A stretch of 64,000 bases of DNA from Amblyornis subalaris (taxonomy: Eukaryota; Chordata; Aves; Passeriformes; Ptilonorhynchidae). The notes beneath the pieces were generated by a model, which worked only from the letters and a program-made list of their open reading frames with translations, was not told where the DNA came from and searched no databases. The stretch covers positions 5,588,366-5,652,365 of the forward strand of contig JACAXG010000033.1 of NCBI GenBank assembly GCA_018881555.1, given 5' to 3'. The position numbers and the translations under genes are program-made. Shown here piece by piece: positions 24,343 to 36,809 of this stretch (position 1 is the first letter of the stretch; each line of letters starts with the position of its first letter).

Positions 24343-24879
24343 ATTTCCTTTTTGTATAATTTAAATTATTTTTGTGTTATATGCTCTTTCTGGTGTTCCC
24401 ATGGATTCGTTAGGATGAATAATTTCTGTCAATAATGAACACAGGAACCCAGTACATGAATACTTGACGAGATGAATATATGCATAGGTTATACATATCA
24501 ATTTGTGGTGAATGCATGAAACAAATGCATAAGAAACTGATTTAACTAGCACGAAACACAGATGAAATAGATGGCATATAAATGTAATTATATTACTTTC
24601 AGGCAAATAAGACAATGTAGATAGGAGGGTGATGGGTATGTGGATTCTGTAATGAACATCAGGGCAGTGGAGAGGCCCCTTGCAAAGATAATGCATCATT
24701 TTATGTCTTTAAAAAAGTCACAGTCATACAAAAAGCCAATAAGAAAGCATTGTTAATAGGTGGAAAAATAAATACATTCTGTGGTTTAAGAAGCTAGAAT
24801 GTGTATAAAAATGAAAGCTTGTGCATGGAAAGAAAAGTAATGAGAAGTATTTCAAAGTACTAAGGACCTATCAGACCAG

Positions 24880-25090
24880 GTAGAATTTGCATTATCACCT
24901 TCAGTGGATTTTGAATCTGCCCCTAACAGATTAACTGACATGCAGCATCAGCATGACAATGGTATTATTTATTTTAATTTCTGATCACAATAATAACAGA
25001 TATTTAAAATAATAATATTTTGAAAATTTCTAAACCTTTTAAAATCCCTTTTTAATGACTTGACCTTTTTCTTTTACAGAACTTAAACCC
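24880..25090. promoter_or_regulatory. Candidate conserved non-coding element
   Basis: A non-repetitive block with a MEIS/TALE-like TGACATG near 24937, several ATTA/TAAT cores, and no coding frame. The texture suggests an enhancer-like element; conservation is untested. Confidence 0.25.
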
Positions 25091-25099
25091 AGTGTTTTT

Positions 25100-28000
25100 T
25101 AATGCTTAGACAATTCTGATATTAGGTAATAATACTGTATGATAAAGTTCACCATGCTGGAATGCCTCTGGGGACTTGGTCTCTAGCAGTGCATGTGTGG
25201 AGGACCTAGTCTTCCAGTCGATGAGTTTTATTTTGTCCTTTTAGTGCTATAAAGCATCTCAAGTTCCCAGTAAAACAATGTACAACTCCTTATCTGCTCC
25301 AACATATATCTTTCACCCACCAACATTTTACTCACAACTCTTTTCAGGCACAACCCTAAGCTTACTTTTCACAATCAATTTTTCCTTGGTACCTTGGTTA
25401 AGCCTTACACACCTTTTAAGGTTTCCTCAAGAGTTTCTTTAACAAACCCATAGTAAGAATAAAAGGTAAATAATGTTTACTCATTTTGTGATTTGCCCCT
25501 GATTTTCCCTGTGGTGTTCCCCATTTCCTGTGCTCCTGGATGCCAAGGCACAGACCGGCTCACTTTAATTTGAACCTGAAACCAGGACTCATCACCAGCA
25601 ACCTCATTCCTCTCCCAGAGGAATGTGACCCCCACCAAGCACGTGATATCTCACAAGGTTGCCTATAATGGGTCTGTGGTCTCCTGTGAACTCTTTTGTT
25701 ATCAGAAAGGTTATGCTCTGTGTCATGCAGCATAAAAGTGAACACTCTGAGTAGTCAAGAGTTAAAACATACCTTGGCTCTTTCAATAAAATGCAATTTA
25801 ATACGGCAAGAAACACATTTCATATCTAATGTTGACATTGAAGGATCTTGTATTGCTTTTTTACCAATAGAAATGACAGTGATTCATCAGCTTTTATTCC
25901 ATTTTGTATTGCTCTGGTGCTCTATCAACCAGAGAAATGCTCTAATTTTTGGCAAAGTTTATCCACTGAGTTTTTTCCTTGCTGCCTTTCCAACAAAAAA
26001 TATTTCTTGTAGAAGGCACTCACATTTTTTGTTATATTCCTGGTCTTCCCACCTTATAGCTTCCCTGTCACCCTGGAATCCACAGCTCAGTATTTCCTAC
26101 AGCTTCTTTTTCAAAATGAACATATATAGGTATGTGAACTCTTCCAGACATCTTGACTATTTTTCATGTCTTTGCATCCTCTGTTTTATTTTTAGAGTTT
26201 CAGCATGCATCCCTAACTTTATATGCTGTGCACTTTGAATTGCCTTAGACTCAGAGGATTTTCTGAGATCAAACAGCATCAATATTAATTACTAATAGAG
26301 TTTCACTTTTAAAATAAACTTGGGTTTAGAATACCAAGATGCATGTTAGCAATTAATGCATTAAATTTACTCTTACACATGGTCCATATATTTTAAACAT
26401 AGGAACAAGAAGTGCTTAGATTCAAACTCTGTATTGAAAGAGGTTCAACATCAGCGATTGAATTGGTTTGTAGATTTGAGTTTTGGACTGAAATTACATG
26501 GAATGTAAATCTCACAGAGGCAGTTGTCATGAAGTCTTTACTCCACGAGTAAAGGGGAATCTTAGTTACTTCTACACGTTACATTCAGCTAGAATACAAA
26601 AAAAAAGAATATCCAGAGAGAGGAAATAGTAAAGAGTTTAATATTCAAACCTAAACCAAAATAGGTTCCTTTATGTTAGACTGTAGTCAGAATAAGTTTC
26701 ATTTTGCAGATTTGACTGCTTGTACTTTCACATCTACTTGTATTTGGAAGAGTTTGGGATATGGAGGATTAGATGGGTTCACATTCATCCAAGATGAAGA
26801 ATGAACCAGACTATATTCATATCAAAACACACACCAAACTGCTCCTTTTGCAAATTGGGTTGCATATCCACATCTGACTGGAAACAGAGACAAGTAACAG
26901 GAGTATTTAAAACAGCAGGAAATGTAGGAAAGTTATCAACAGTCAAAGGCTGTCCTCCTACCTGACACGGTCTGAGTGGCAGGCACTGGCAATAAGAAAG
27001 AACAACTTCTCAAGCACAGTAGTAAAAATAGCAAAGCCACAGCTGTCTACTCAAGATGGCTTAGAAGTTATGTATAAAGCAATAAAATAGAATCTCACTT
27101 TCCTAAGGAGAATTCATTTTCTAAAAAGATGCAGCAGTATTTCTGTGAGCCAGCTCTGCCAGCTAAGTGGCAAGATATAAGTTATCTGGATATACCATTT
27201 CATGTATGGTATGGATATATATCCATATGGTAACCATATGGTATGGATATACCTTTTCTTATGCACTTTTTTCTTTCCTTTTCTCCTCCTCAGTAACTCC
27301 TCCACTCCCAAACCAGCACCAACTCTAAGAAAATACTCAAAAGGAAATTTCTCCACACTGTGATTCTTCTACTAGTCAAGCTGTAAAGCCACTTTCAAAG
27401 TAGCACATAATTTCCTGAATATCCTTTGCTCTGGAAAAAATAATGTGGAAAGATAGAAAGAAAAAGACAAAAGTACAGCCTCTGAGCTAGAAGAGGTGTT
27501 ATTAGAGATGCCAAAGAAGGTAATTTTAGGCATAGTGAACAGATTGAGCCTTAGAAATACTTAAGCATTAAGCTGGAAAACAGCAAATGCATAAGAAGCT
27601 CTAGAAAGGCACTCAGTATGAGACACCGAAAAAAAAAATCTATTCTCCCTTTTTATGTCTGAGACGTCATAGAAGAAATCATAAGCTTAGTGTGGATTCT
27701 TTATGTTTTGCCAAAGGTCTGGCTGGAAATGATTCTGCCACCATAAAATCTGTTTATGACAGTATTAAAGTAAGTATATCACTCTGAAAGTGCTGTCTAT
27801 GCTACCCGAAATAAAGGCAGCAGGGAGAGCTGAGGCTCACGTTAAAAATGGGGTAGGGAAGACACCTTAGCCAGAGCATTGGGACAACCTCATTGCTGTA
27901 TCATGCAAGGACTATAGACTGCCAGGAGGGAATGGGTGGTTAGTTCTCTTTCAGAAACCAGCCTCAAGAGCTTTCTAGGAAAATTTGAAACAAATTTACC

Positions 28001-28750
28001 GACAATGTCTGAGCTGCATGTATTTTGGTACCGTGGGAGCAGCAATAATCGTGGGGCAGTGTGTCTGCTGCTGCGTTGTAGTGTCTGCAGCTGTCAGTGT
28101 TGGTAGTAAATGAGTATCCAGTGGGCTTTGCCCATTTTCCCTTCAGTGTTCCTGTGTTTTACGGGCTTGAAAGTTAAGGAGGAAATAGAAATGCTTGTAG
28201 GAGGAAGTGCTTTTAATACATCATAGTAATTTTTTACTTGTGACTTTAGTGTTAATATAATTTGTAGCTCTTACATGTTCTCCTTTCATTCTCTCTCCCT
28301 TGATTTTTGCTGTACAAACAGTGATATTTCCTGATAGAAGGAGACTTTAAACAGCCCACAAAGATCGACTGCTTTCATGCTTCCAAATTTTCTCAGGCAG
28401 TTAAGCTCAAGAGACTGGTGCAAGAGCATGGATCAAGTAACTTATTGACACACACTCAGACAAGCACTGGGGAAGGGAGGACATGAGCCAGCTGCACTGA
28501 CATGAAAGAGCAATGTGATTTTACATCACAGGGCCATCACCCCACCTGACCCATGTGAAACCAACCCGTGAAAGCCAGCTTCTCTGTGGCAAATGACTGC
28601 CCTGCCTCACATTCCTAGGCTAGTTTAGAAGCAAAACCCCAGAAATACCACACAAGCCTCTTCAAGGAACAGTCATCTTGTTAGTAAAAGAGCAAAGCTA
28701 CTCCTAATGGTCAGGCCTCTGGTATCTGTGCATCCTGAGTGTACTGATCT
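25100..28750. other. Single-copy DNA; longest open frame is non-coding
   Basis: It contains the longest open frame of the window (25696-26238, 180 codons). That frame is Ser/Phe/Cys/His-rich with no recognisable domain, as expected of translated T-rich DNA, and I do not call it a gene. A 19-bp palindrome sits at 27223-27241, flanked by 12-bp direct repeats 'ggtatggatata' at 27208 and 27240. Confidence 0.5.
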
Positions 28751-28751
28751 A

Positions 28752-28800
28752 TATCAGGATATATATGGATATAGATATAAAGATACATATATATAAACAC
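28752..28800. repeat. AT-rich simple repeat
   Basis: An impure (TA)n/GATATA stretch leading into CACACATG; cryptically simple sequence next to the GGAA repeat. Confidence 0.75.
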
Positions 28801-28844
28801 ACATGTACATTACTGCATGAAAGCAAATTGTACTGTAGAGTAAA

Positions 28845-28892
28845 GGAAGGAAGGAAGGAAGGAAGGAAGGAAGGAAGGCAGGCAGGCAGGCA
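28845..28892. repeat. Compound (GGAA)n(GGCA)n microsatellite
   Basis: About eight GGAA units (28845-28877) pass directly into four GGCA units (to about 28892). The switch by one base suggests a point mutation that then spread by slippage. GGAA is the core of ETS-family binding sites. Confidence 0.96.
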
Positions 28893-29589
28893 ACCTAGAG
28901 AGAGACTCTCACACACTTTTTCTAAGAAGGTGTTAAAGCAGTGGTCTAAGCTGCCCAGGTCTGGCAGATCAGATCAGTGTGTTGCCTCTGAGTGCAGTAC
29001 ACAGAAGCAAAGAAGTAAAGAAAAAAATTTGGATGTGGTCAAGGGGAAAATGGAAGAAAGCTGAGCAAATAGTCACAGAGTCTAGCAAATGCTGGTAAAG
29101 GCATGAAGGCTGGAACAGCTAATTAGGAATAGCTATAAAAATAGTAGGGAAAGGCTCTGCTCTCTACAAGAAGGTAGCTCAGAAGTTGAAAAATTCACAA
29201 GCTGACCTCAAATGCAAGGGCCTGAGCTCACCCTCCAGGTATTTTTGACCACTAAGAATATTTCTGCTAGAGTAAGGTTTTTGTTTGTTTCCATTCCAAT
29301 GACACCACCTTTCTGTCAATTGATAGAAGAAATCCAAGCAATTTTGAGCTAAAGGCTGGGTGTATTTGCAGTTTAATTTCTTTTTGGCATGTGCTGCTGC
29401 TGTAGCAGGGATAGTTACAATCAACAGGCATATAACTATTTCTTTCAGTAATTTCACTACAAATGGGATTTGAGGCAAGGTACACAGATGAAGACAGACA
29501 GGAATATTCCTTGGTGTGCTCTGGAATTATACATTTTCCCCACTCCAATCCTGACATTTACAAGAGTGTAAGAGAAGATATTCCCAACA

Positions 29590-30615
29590 GAGTAGAACTG
29601 GTGATCCATCCAGTTTGGCCCTCTGTCTGCAAAAACTGTGATTGGGCATTTAACATATGAGCATGGCCACTTCATGCCAAGCCATTTCCTTCACACTGCA
29701 CCAGTTTTCGCAATCTTTGGATTAGGGATGTTAGAGGCATTTTCCTGTCTAGTTCTTCTGGTATCTGTTTATAGGCCTGTTGACCATGAATTATTCTTCT
29801 CCTTTTCTCAGACTGCTGGCACTGCTTGCCTTCCCCCTCATTTTGAGAACAAGTTACAAGAGTTCATATGCATTCAGCAAAACAGCACTTGCTTTTAAAT
29901 CAGCCAGCTTTTTGCTTCATCAGGTTCAAGGGCTCGGTCAAAAACAGCTTTGCATCCAGTTTACACAGCCCCTCCTGATTCTGTGGTGTTTATTCTGCCT
30001 GTTCAAAATGAAGGGTCCAAAACTTTGTATCCTTTTGGAAGCCAGTTACTTCATTCCCTGGGTCCTTTTTATTGTTTCTCTCCCATATTACCTCCAACTC
30101 CACTAAGTCCTTCCTGAGTCACAGAGCTGGGACTGCACACACAACACTTGAGGTATGACACATTGCAGCTTAATATGGTGGGAAAAATCCTGTGTTGCTG
30201 TCAGTGATAGTGCCTTACTGATGTTTTGGCTTGATGATACCCAATATTATTCCTTGTTGCATCTTTCACTGTCATTTGAAACAATGATTTAGAAAACCAG
30301 CCAGTGATGACTCCAAGGTCTCTTTTCAGTAGTTGAAGCTCAGTTACAGCCGGCATTTACAGCTCAGGTTTCAGTGTCATGCAAACATGGTTTAGATAAC
30401 AATTCCTGATAACAATCCTGAGATGCATTATCCTGTGTTTCTTGGTACTGGAGCTCATCTGCCCCCTTTCTTCCAACTCATTCAGTTCTGTGAGGTTTTC
30501 CTGGGGTTTCTTACAACCCGTGGTCTATTGTCTACCCAAAACAGACTTGCAGTTTTTACTGTGTGTCTGCTTTTCCATATCCTTGCTGAACACAGCCGGC
30601 ACTGGCATGGGTGGT
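29590..30615 (-). mobile_element. Ancient, long antisense CR1 LINE copy
   Basis: The plus strand follows the antisense layout of old sauropsid CR1 elements over about 1 kb, in colinear order. It starts with the 'gtgatccatccagtttggcc' tail block at 29601, then 'cattttcctgtctagttctt' near 29740, then the 'ctgcacacacaacacttgag' block near 30133. It continues through 'cagtgatgactccaaggtct' near 30302, 'attcagttctgtgaggtttt' near 30480, and the 'catatccttgctgaacacag' block near 30576. It is highly diverged, with indels. Frames of 100-169 codons in this area (30423-30932) are antisense shadows. The right boundary is soft: weak similarity may continue to about 30700. Confidence 0.72.
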
Positions 30616-33600
30616 TGGTCAGCAGAATTGGAGGCAGAGTCATGGGGCTGTGGCTTCCAGACCCCTCCAGGGCCCTTCAGTACGTGGGAGTTCCCCTGGC
30701 CTCTGTCTCCTCTCTACACTTTGGTGGCCACAAGATCTCACTAATCCCCTTACCTTCTTCCCACCATGGCTGCCTTTTGGGGAGCTCCTTGTCATACTCT
30801 CCACTTTCTTTTCAGCTCATTTTTTATTTATTTATTTCCTGTGAGTATGGGCTTTCCTTTCCTTTTTTTTTTTCCTTTTTTCTAAATGCTGTTCCATGTG
30901 ATAGCCTGCACAACTCTTCAGTTAAGACTTGAAGAGATTTTCTGAATTGCTTTGTTTTCTTTCTGAATTGTGGCATACTTTTTACCTGGCTTCTAGCACT
31001 TAATTTTTAGCAGCCTCCAGGCTGCTCCTAGACTTCTTTTGTTTTGGACAGCTGCTTTTATGAGGTTTTTGCTTGTTTATTTGTTCATTTTTGACCAGTT
31101 ACTCCATTCTTAAACAGTTTCTCTTCTCGAAATTCAGTACTGTAATCACTATTCTGTCCTGTACATCACTCCAGAACATATCCAAAAAACTTTCTTTTCT
31201 TGTGATTTCTGAGGCCTTTTGTTCCAGGCAGCAGCCATCTACTGTCTCCAGAAATTTTACCTCCCAGCTCATTTTTTCAGTACTGATGTGTAAAAGTACC
31301 TGTAATTTTTATTCTCTTGCTTACTACTGCTCAGGCAAGTCAAATGGTGGTCTAATTTTCCTTCATTTTTAATTGCAGTTGTGATTTTTTTTCCCTCTTG
31401 GCCTTTTCAGAGATTCACTGGACATGAGCCACATCCAATTTTTATGTTGCATTATTCCAAGTGCTCTTCCATATCCACGCATTTTTTCCTGTTTGTAGTT
31501 TAGAAAACATCATCGATAAGTGTTAAGTTATAGTGACACCTCATGAAGTCTTCTCCCCTTGTGAGCAAAAAGCCAGGTACTGTGTCATCACAAGAAGTTA
31601 TCTGAGTGTCTAATAGTGGATTCTCCACTCTCACCACCTGTTCCTTTCTCACTCCTCTGCCGCAGAAGCAAGGGCACAGCAAGAGGACACTAACATCAGG
31701 TGGAGCGAAGGGTCTCATTCAAAAAGACTAGAACCCTCCCCTGGGATCTAGTCCCAGGCATACCAGCAGACTCACATTTGCCTGCAACACTGGGTCAACA
31801 TCATAGGAATGCAAACCAAAAGCTTCCTGCACTTTCTGATCTTTCAGGAGCCGAAATATTTTCTTCTTTTTCTTCCCTGCACTTTTCTTGAGCAAGACTG
31901 CCCTGCTGCTGTCTCCTTTCCCACTGGCAGCAACATAACGTTTCCTCAAAAGCCAGTGGCACTAGTAGAGTGCACGTAGCACTGCCACCTGCTGAGTCTG
32001 TCCAGGAAAACAGTGATCTCATGCCACAAATAATTGTATATATGGATCAGTCATCACAGTCAGAAAAGTTCCATTCAGATACAAAGAGATGGAGGAGAAG
32101 AAGTCCGTTGGCTTTTCCATGGAATTGAAACTAACCTGAGTGCTAATAACAGTCATTACTTGCTCATCCAATTGGCAGGGGTGACCTGTTGCACTTATGG
32201 TTTCTTATCACGTTGTTGTAGCTGGGAGCAGTTCAAGCACAAGAGACTCAAGAATCATTTTCGAGAGAGAGATAAGAAGTAGAGGGTGATCTTTCATTTT
32301 ACAGGGAGAAGGAGGGCAAGTAATGCAAGATTTTGCACCTGTGACCATATCAGATGGCAAGAGCCTATAAGAAGCATTTCTTCAGTGAATCTACACTATT
32401 TTCACCAGCTCCATGCCAAGATGATTCCAGTGACTTCAGGATTTATTTTATTTTTATAAAAATGCTCATTCTAGAGCAGATTCAGTTTCTTTTAATCTGT
32501 TTTATTTATTCTTTTTCTTGAAGCTAGCAGAAGCATAGAAAATGACATCCAGAACTTATTAACAATTTAGAGTAGGAGTGCTTCAGCTCTTTCTTGACTT
32601 TCCTGACTATTTCTATATTCAAAATTTAGACAGAGAGCAGCTCAGAATTTCCACCCACTCTTTACATAAAGCAAGCAGTTCATTAAAACCAGTTTAATTT
32701 CTCAGTTTGATGCAATAAGCCCTTATCTAAGAGACTTTCATGTTCTTCTGTACTCTTTTTTTCTCCTTTGTACCATTCTGTCTATTCTCAATATGTTAGA
32801 CATAAAGTCCTAATTCAGTAGTTCTTGAAATAGATAGGAGCATGCCAGAAATTTTTTATCCATCACTTAGNATAATTCTGTAATATTTTATACAAGGATG
32901 TCCTTGTTCTCTGTAACCACATGATGAGTGAGAAATTAAAGCATGAGGTTTTCCAAACAGCATTAACTGCAATTCCTGCAAATTCACATGCCTTTGCCAG
33001 ATGCAATGACTGTGACTGTTTCTGAAATGTGCATGCAACAGAAAAGCGTACTCTATATGGAAGAAAAATCCCACAGTTTTATAGGAAAAAAAATATCCCC
33101 ACTGTAAACATTAGGAAATGACAAATACTCTTAGGACATATTTATGTATCCAAAACAATATCAATTATTAAAGCGAAAGGGGAAAAAAACAAAATTTAAC
33201 TAAAAATAATGCAGAGTGTTTAATAGATTTGTTTAATAGTCATAAACAAATAACCCATGAATACTTTAAAACAGTTAGTGTTGCAGGAAGCAGACACCCA
33301 GAAGATTTTATTAAATATTCAAACATTTATGGAGTGTGCTCTAGAGGTTAGAGCAGAGGCCCGACAGTCAATAGAGCTGCCTTACATCCCTGCTCTGCTG
33401 CACATCTTTCCTGCAGTAAGCCAGCCATGCACAGGCTGTACTTGTGCTGTAGTGGGGATGGAATTGTGCTGGCTGAGCTTTGTGTCTGGGCTGTGCTGAG
33501 GAGCATGTGCCGGTCTCAGGCTGAGGAGAGGGTAACTGCTGGTGTCACCACAGCAGTCTGTGTGAGGACAAAACGCCACACGAAAATGTGTTTCTGGGAC

Positions 33601-35580
33601 ACCTCTGTGTTGTCCTGACCCTGTCTCTATTTCTATCATCTCTCTCAGTTCTTCCACAAAAGGCAAGTGTAAGTTGTGTTATACTTCTGCAAGCTGCTGA
33701 AGTCAAGGCATAGACTTTGGCCACTTTTATCCCACTAAGGCAACAACCAGGGATATAACCATCCCAGAATTTATCCCAGAAATTCTCTAATAAAAGTCTA
33801 GCAAAGTGTAAACTGAAGGAATTTACTAGGACGATTTGAAGTCTTTTTATGAAAAAAGAAGGAACAAGAAATTCCAGAACCTGCCACCCCTCAGGTAAAC
33901 TGTTATTTGTATAGAAAAGCAATAGCATTAAGTCCTCATAATGCAAACTTTTAGTCATTTCCATAAACTCTTCCCTCAAACATTTCCCTCTAAATGAGCC
34001 TGCTTATATGACAAGTCTCAAATAACCCTACTCTTAGGCTCACAACCTGCAGCTCCTGCATTAATGAGATCCAGTGCCAAGGAGACCAAAATGCATCAGG
34101 AAAGGAGACAGGAAATCCATTGGCATCAGAAGTTCAGAATACCTGATTGGTGCCCTCTGTAAATGGAAACAGGTCCAAGAAAGCTGCATAAAGCAGTTTC
34201 CACCTTTTCTCCTGCTTGTTGGGATGAGAAAAGCATGAACAAACAGCCCACATATGCTACTTGTAGCTTTACAAGTGGGGAAAAGAAGTGATGTCATGAT
34301 TCGCTTGTATTATGTAAGAAAATACCCACTGACGATTTTCCTGCGTCTTTGCTTCCAATCTGAATATATACTTCAGGTAATGTTAAAACTGGTAAAGGAA
34401 GATTTTTTTTATGCTACTTTTATAACTGAATTAATGTGTGGGATGTCAATTAATGAGTGGGATGAGGGTCCATAAGTATCCAGAGACTCCATAAGGATCC
34501 TTGCACTTCATAAGAAGATCTGTTTCCAGCTCTCCCCGGGTACATAATCACTAAATATTGAAGGAATGACCCTCGTGCAGTTATGAATATTAGATAAAAA
34601 GGACTGGTGGACTATCACATCTTACTCAGAATTTTGCTTTCTCTAGCCAATGTGCGGTTCTTCCAAGATGTTACATAGGGGAGCATCAGCACCATGGCAC
34701 AAATTCCACAGGGTAAAACATGACCGGACGAGACTAGGGGCTGCACCCAGCCCTGCCCAGGCCTTGGTGCCCTGTGACACGCTTAAGGTCAGAAAGAGGG
34801 CTGCTGACAAGAGTGAAACTCTTGCCCCTTTACCATGGATCCAAGTAAAACATTGTCCTCTTCTCTTGCTTCATTTGGCCTCCCAGTTGGTCTTCACAAA
34901 GGCAGAANAGATGTGAATATTGAGGACGATGCCCTCAGAGCTTTCTAAAAGTCATTTACTGCCCCCACAGATCGCAACCTAATTTTCCTTCTTGCAGGGA
35001 AACATGATTGAGGTGATTGATCCTAACAGATAGTAAATCTAGGCAACAATACCCAGCCTTTGATTTGCTAGGAGGTGTTGGAGGACCCCTACTAGGGTGC
35101 TGTCTCAGCAGCTCGGCATTCCCTGACCAGGGACGGCTGTAAACCGAGTTGGAGTGTGATTCTGGCTACGGCTAAATTTCCAATGCAACAGACTGATTTA
35201 TTTTCTTGTGACATCTGTAAGCCAAGGCACCCCAACACTCAACACTATGAGCTCTTAACAAACTAAAGTGNCATTGAAGAATTAATGGTTCAAATGTGGG
35301 GCCAGTGCCAACAGGTGAGTCTAAGAAATGAGTTGTAGGGTGGGGGGCAGCCCTGCAAAGTCACAATGGCTCAGCAGCTAAAATCCTGGTCAGCAGNAGT
35401 CACAGCACATTTACTGCTCTCCATTGACTCACTTGTGACATGGATGCAACTGTGAAATGCAATTGCTTTCCTATCTAGGCAGGACTGGAGGGCGTAAGAT
35501 TCTGTGGCTGCTCCATTTGTCTGCCTTAGGAGACTGCCCATTAGGCCTCTTGTGAGTTTCACAATCAACCATAATTAATG
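30616..35580. other. Single-copy DNA, no gene seen
   Basis: Nothing is recognised over about 5 kb apart from T-rich tracts (30850-30885) and one patch of richer composition at 34640-35160 with a few CpGs. The 144-codon minus frame at 33545-33979 lacks domains. Ns lie at 32871, 34908, 35272 and 35397. Confidence 0.5.
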
Positions 35581-35849
35581 GTAAAAAAAGAAGTCAGTTC
35601 CACAGCTCCTCCTCTGCCCCCCTGGCCCTGCCTTTTTTTCTGAAAGTCTTCCCCCAGAGAGGAGGTTTCAGCAAGTTTCTTTTGTTTCTTTAGAAAACAT
35701 CTTAGGGGAGTATGCAAGGCATGCATTTTTACTTTCAGAAAAAGGTAAAAGAGAAGACAAATATCCTTGTTTTCTTGTAATCCAGATTCTAAGTAGATTT
35801 AATGGCCCTGTTAGTGCTGGGCAAAATTAAGACCTTATGAAACATGTTA

Positions 35850-36200
35850 CAAAGTACCTTTGTAGATCTCATTTTCAATAAAAAAAGGGTTTAGGTCATG
35901 TTGAACAATCTGCAACTTATTAGCACTTTGCCTTCAATAGGTCACCTTTCATGGTATAATGCTCTGTTTTCATTAAGCATTGAATCCAAAAAGGCTATAT
36001 TTTTAGAACTCAAGCAAAATATATTACTGATAGTGTAAGCACAAAGATAAAGAAACACAAAACATTTAACTACAAAACTCATTTCTTACACAAATCTGTC
36101 AGATTCAATGCTTTTCTCTAAATGCAATGCTCATTACAAGAACAGCTTGTATTCTTTAAACTTGAAATGTTAGGTGTAACATTTGTTGTCCAGCCAGGAA
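35850..36200. promoter_or_regulatory. Candidate conserved non-coding element
   Basis: A non-repetitive AT-rich block with ATTA cores (35920-35975) and an AGGTCA-like half site 'taggtcacc' at 35939. It has no coding frame. The call rests on texture only. Confidence 0.22.
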
Positions 36201-36591
36201 AGAAAAGAGAAAAAAAGCAATAAACAAAAATAAACAGAAATTGCAGACTTTGACATGTTCAATTTGCTTTACATCTCAGAATCATGCACACCTGAGAAGA
36301 GAGAATATGAGGTAATGTAAAACTTAGTTTACTTAGATTTTAGTAGATAAAAATATGCTAGATAACAGTTATATCAGGATTTTTATTTCTTTGTGAGTCC
36401 ATTCTGTTTCAGGTTTGCTCAAGGACTATTTTTAAGATTAATAAAAATCTCCCCTCATGTTTTGTAACAGCAGTTACTTTAACAGATAAAAACCCGAGAC
36501 TATGCTCACATTTCTTAAAGACTATTTCACCATATGGATTTGTTATTTTTTTTCACTGGTCATTTTCTTTTGAGTGCTTTTACTGGTCCAG

Positions 36592-36662
36592 CCTCTTATA
36601 GGACACACACGACATGGAGAAGAAAGATTCTTCTCCATAGAAGGGAAGAAGGAAGAGGAAGG
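36592..36662 (+). other. Candidate purine-rich exon (71 or 61 nt)
   Basis: A pyrimidine-rich tract from 36544 ends in TGGTCCAG (AG at 36590-36591), and a second AG lies at 36600-36601. The segment that follows is strongly purine-rich with several GAAGAA/GGAAGA-type exonic splicing enhancer motifs. It ends at 36662 before a perfect GTAAGT donor (36663-36668). In phase 0 the segment is open and would read PLIGHTRHGEEKRFF onward, ending in Lys/Glu. It matches no protein I know. It could be an exon of a non-coding transcript, a cryptic exon, or chance. Confidence 0.25.
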
Positions 36663-36794
36663 GTAAGTAATCTTCTCCTGCTTCATCCTTTGCAAAAGTG
36701 AGATGATACCTCTAAGCCTTCTACCTTAGAAAGTTCACTTGTTCCTTTAAGAGTAATATATTATTTTTTTTGACCAAACAATCCTCCCAGTTGA

Positions 36795-36805
36795 TGAGTC
36801 ACGTG
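36795..36805. promoter_or_regulatory. Overlapping AP-1 site and CACGTG E-box
   Basis: TGAGTCA (36795-36801) overlaps CACGTG (36800-36805), forming TGAGTCACGTG. The first is a perfect AP-1/MAF-type site. The second, read as GTCACGTG, fits MITF/TFE- or USF-type E-boxes. Occupancy is unknown. Confidence 0.35.
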
Positions 36806-36809
36806 TAAG

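Noticed and set aside
25696..26238. 180-codon open frame, the longest in the window
   Set aside because: Composition is that of translated T-rich DNA, with no domain, signal or splice context; chance frames of this size are plausible over 64 kb.
28915..28970. 'aagctgcccaggtctgg' as a CR1 fragment
   Set aside because: One short CR1-like word without neighbouring blocks.
30423..30932. 169-codon frame
   Set aside because: It begins inside the antisense CR1 copy and continues through T-rich flank; a shadow frame.
33545..33979. 144-codon minus-strand frame
   Set aside because: No recognised motif, and other frames overlap it on the plus strand.
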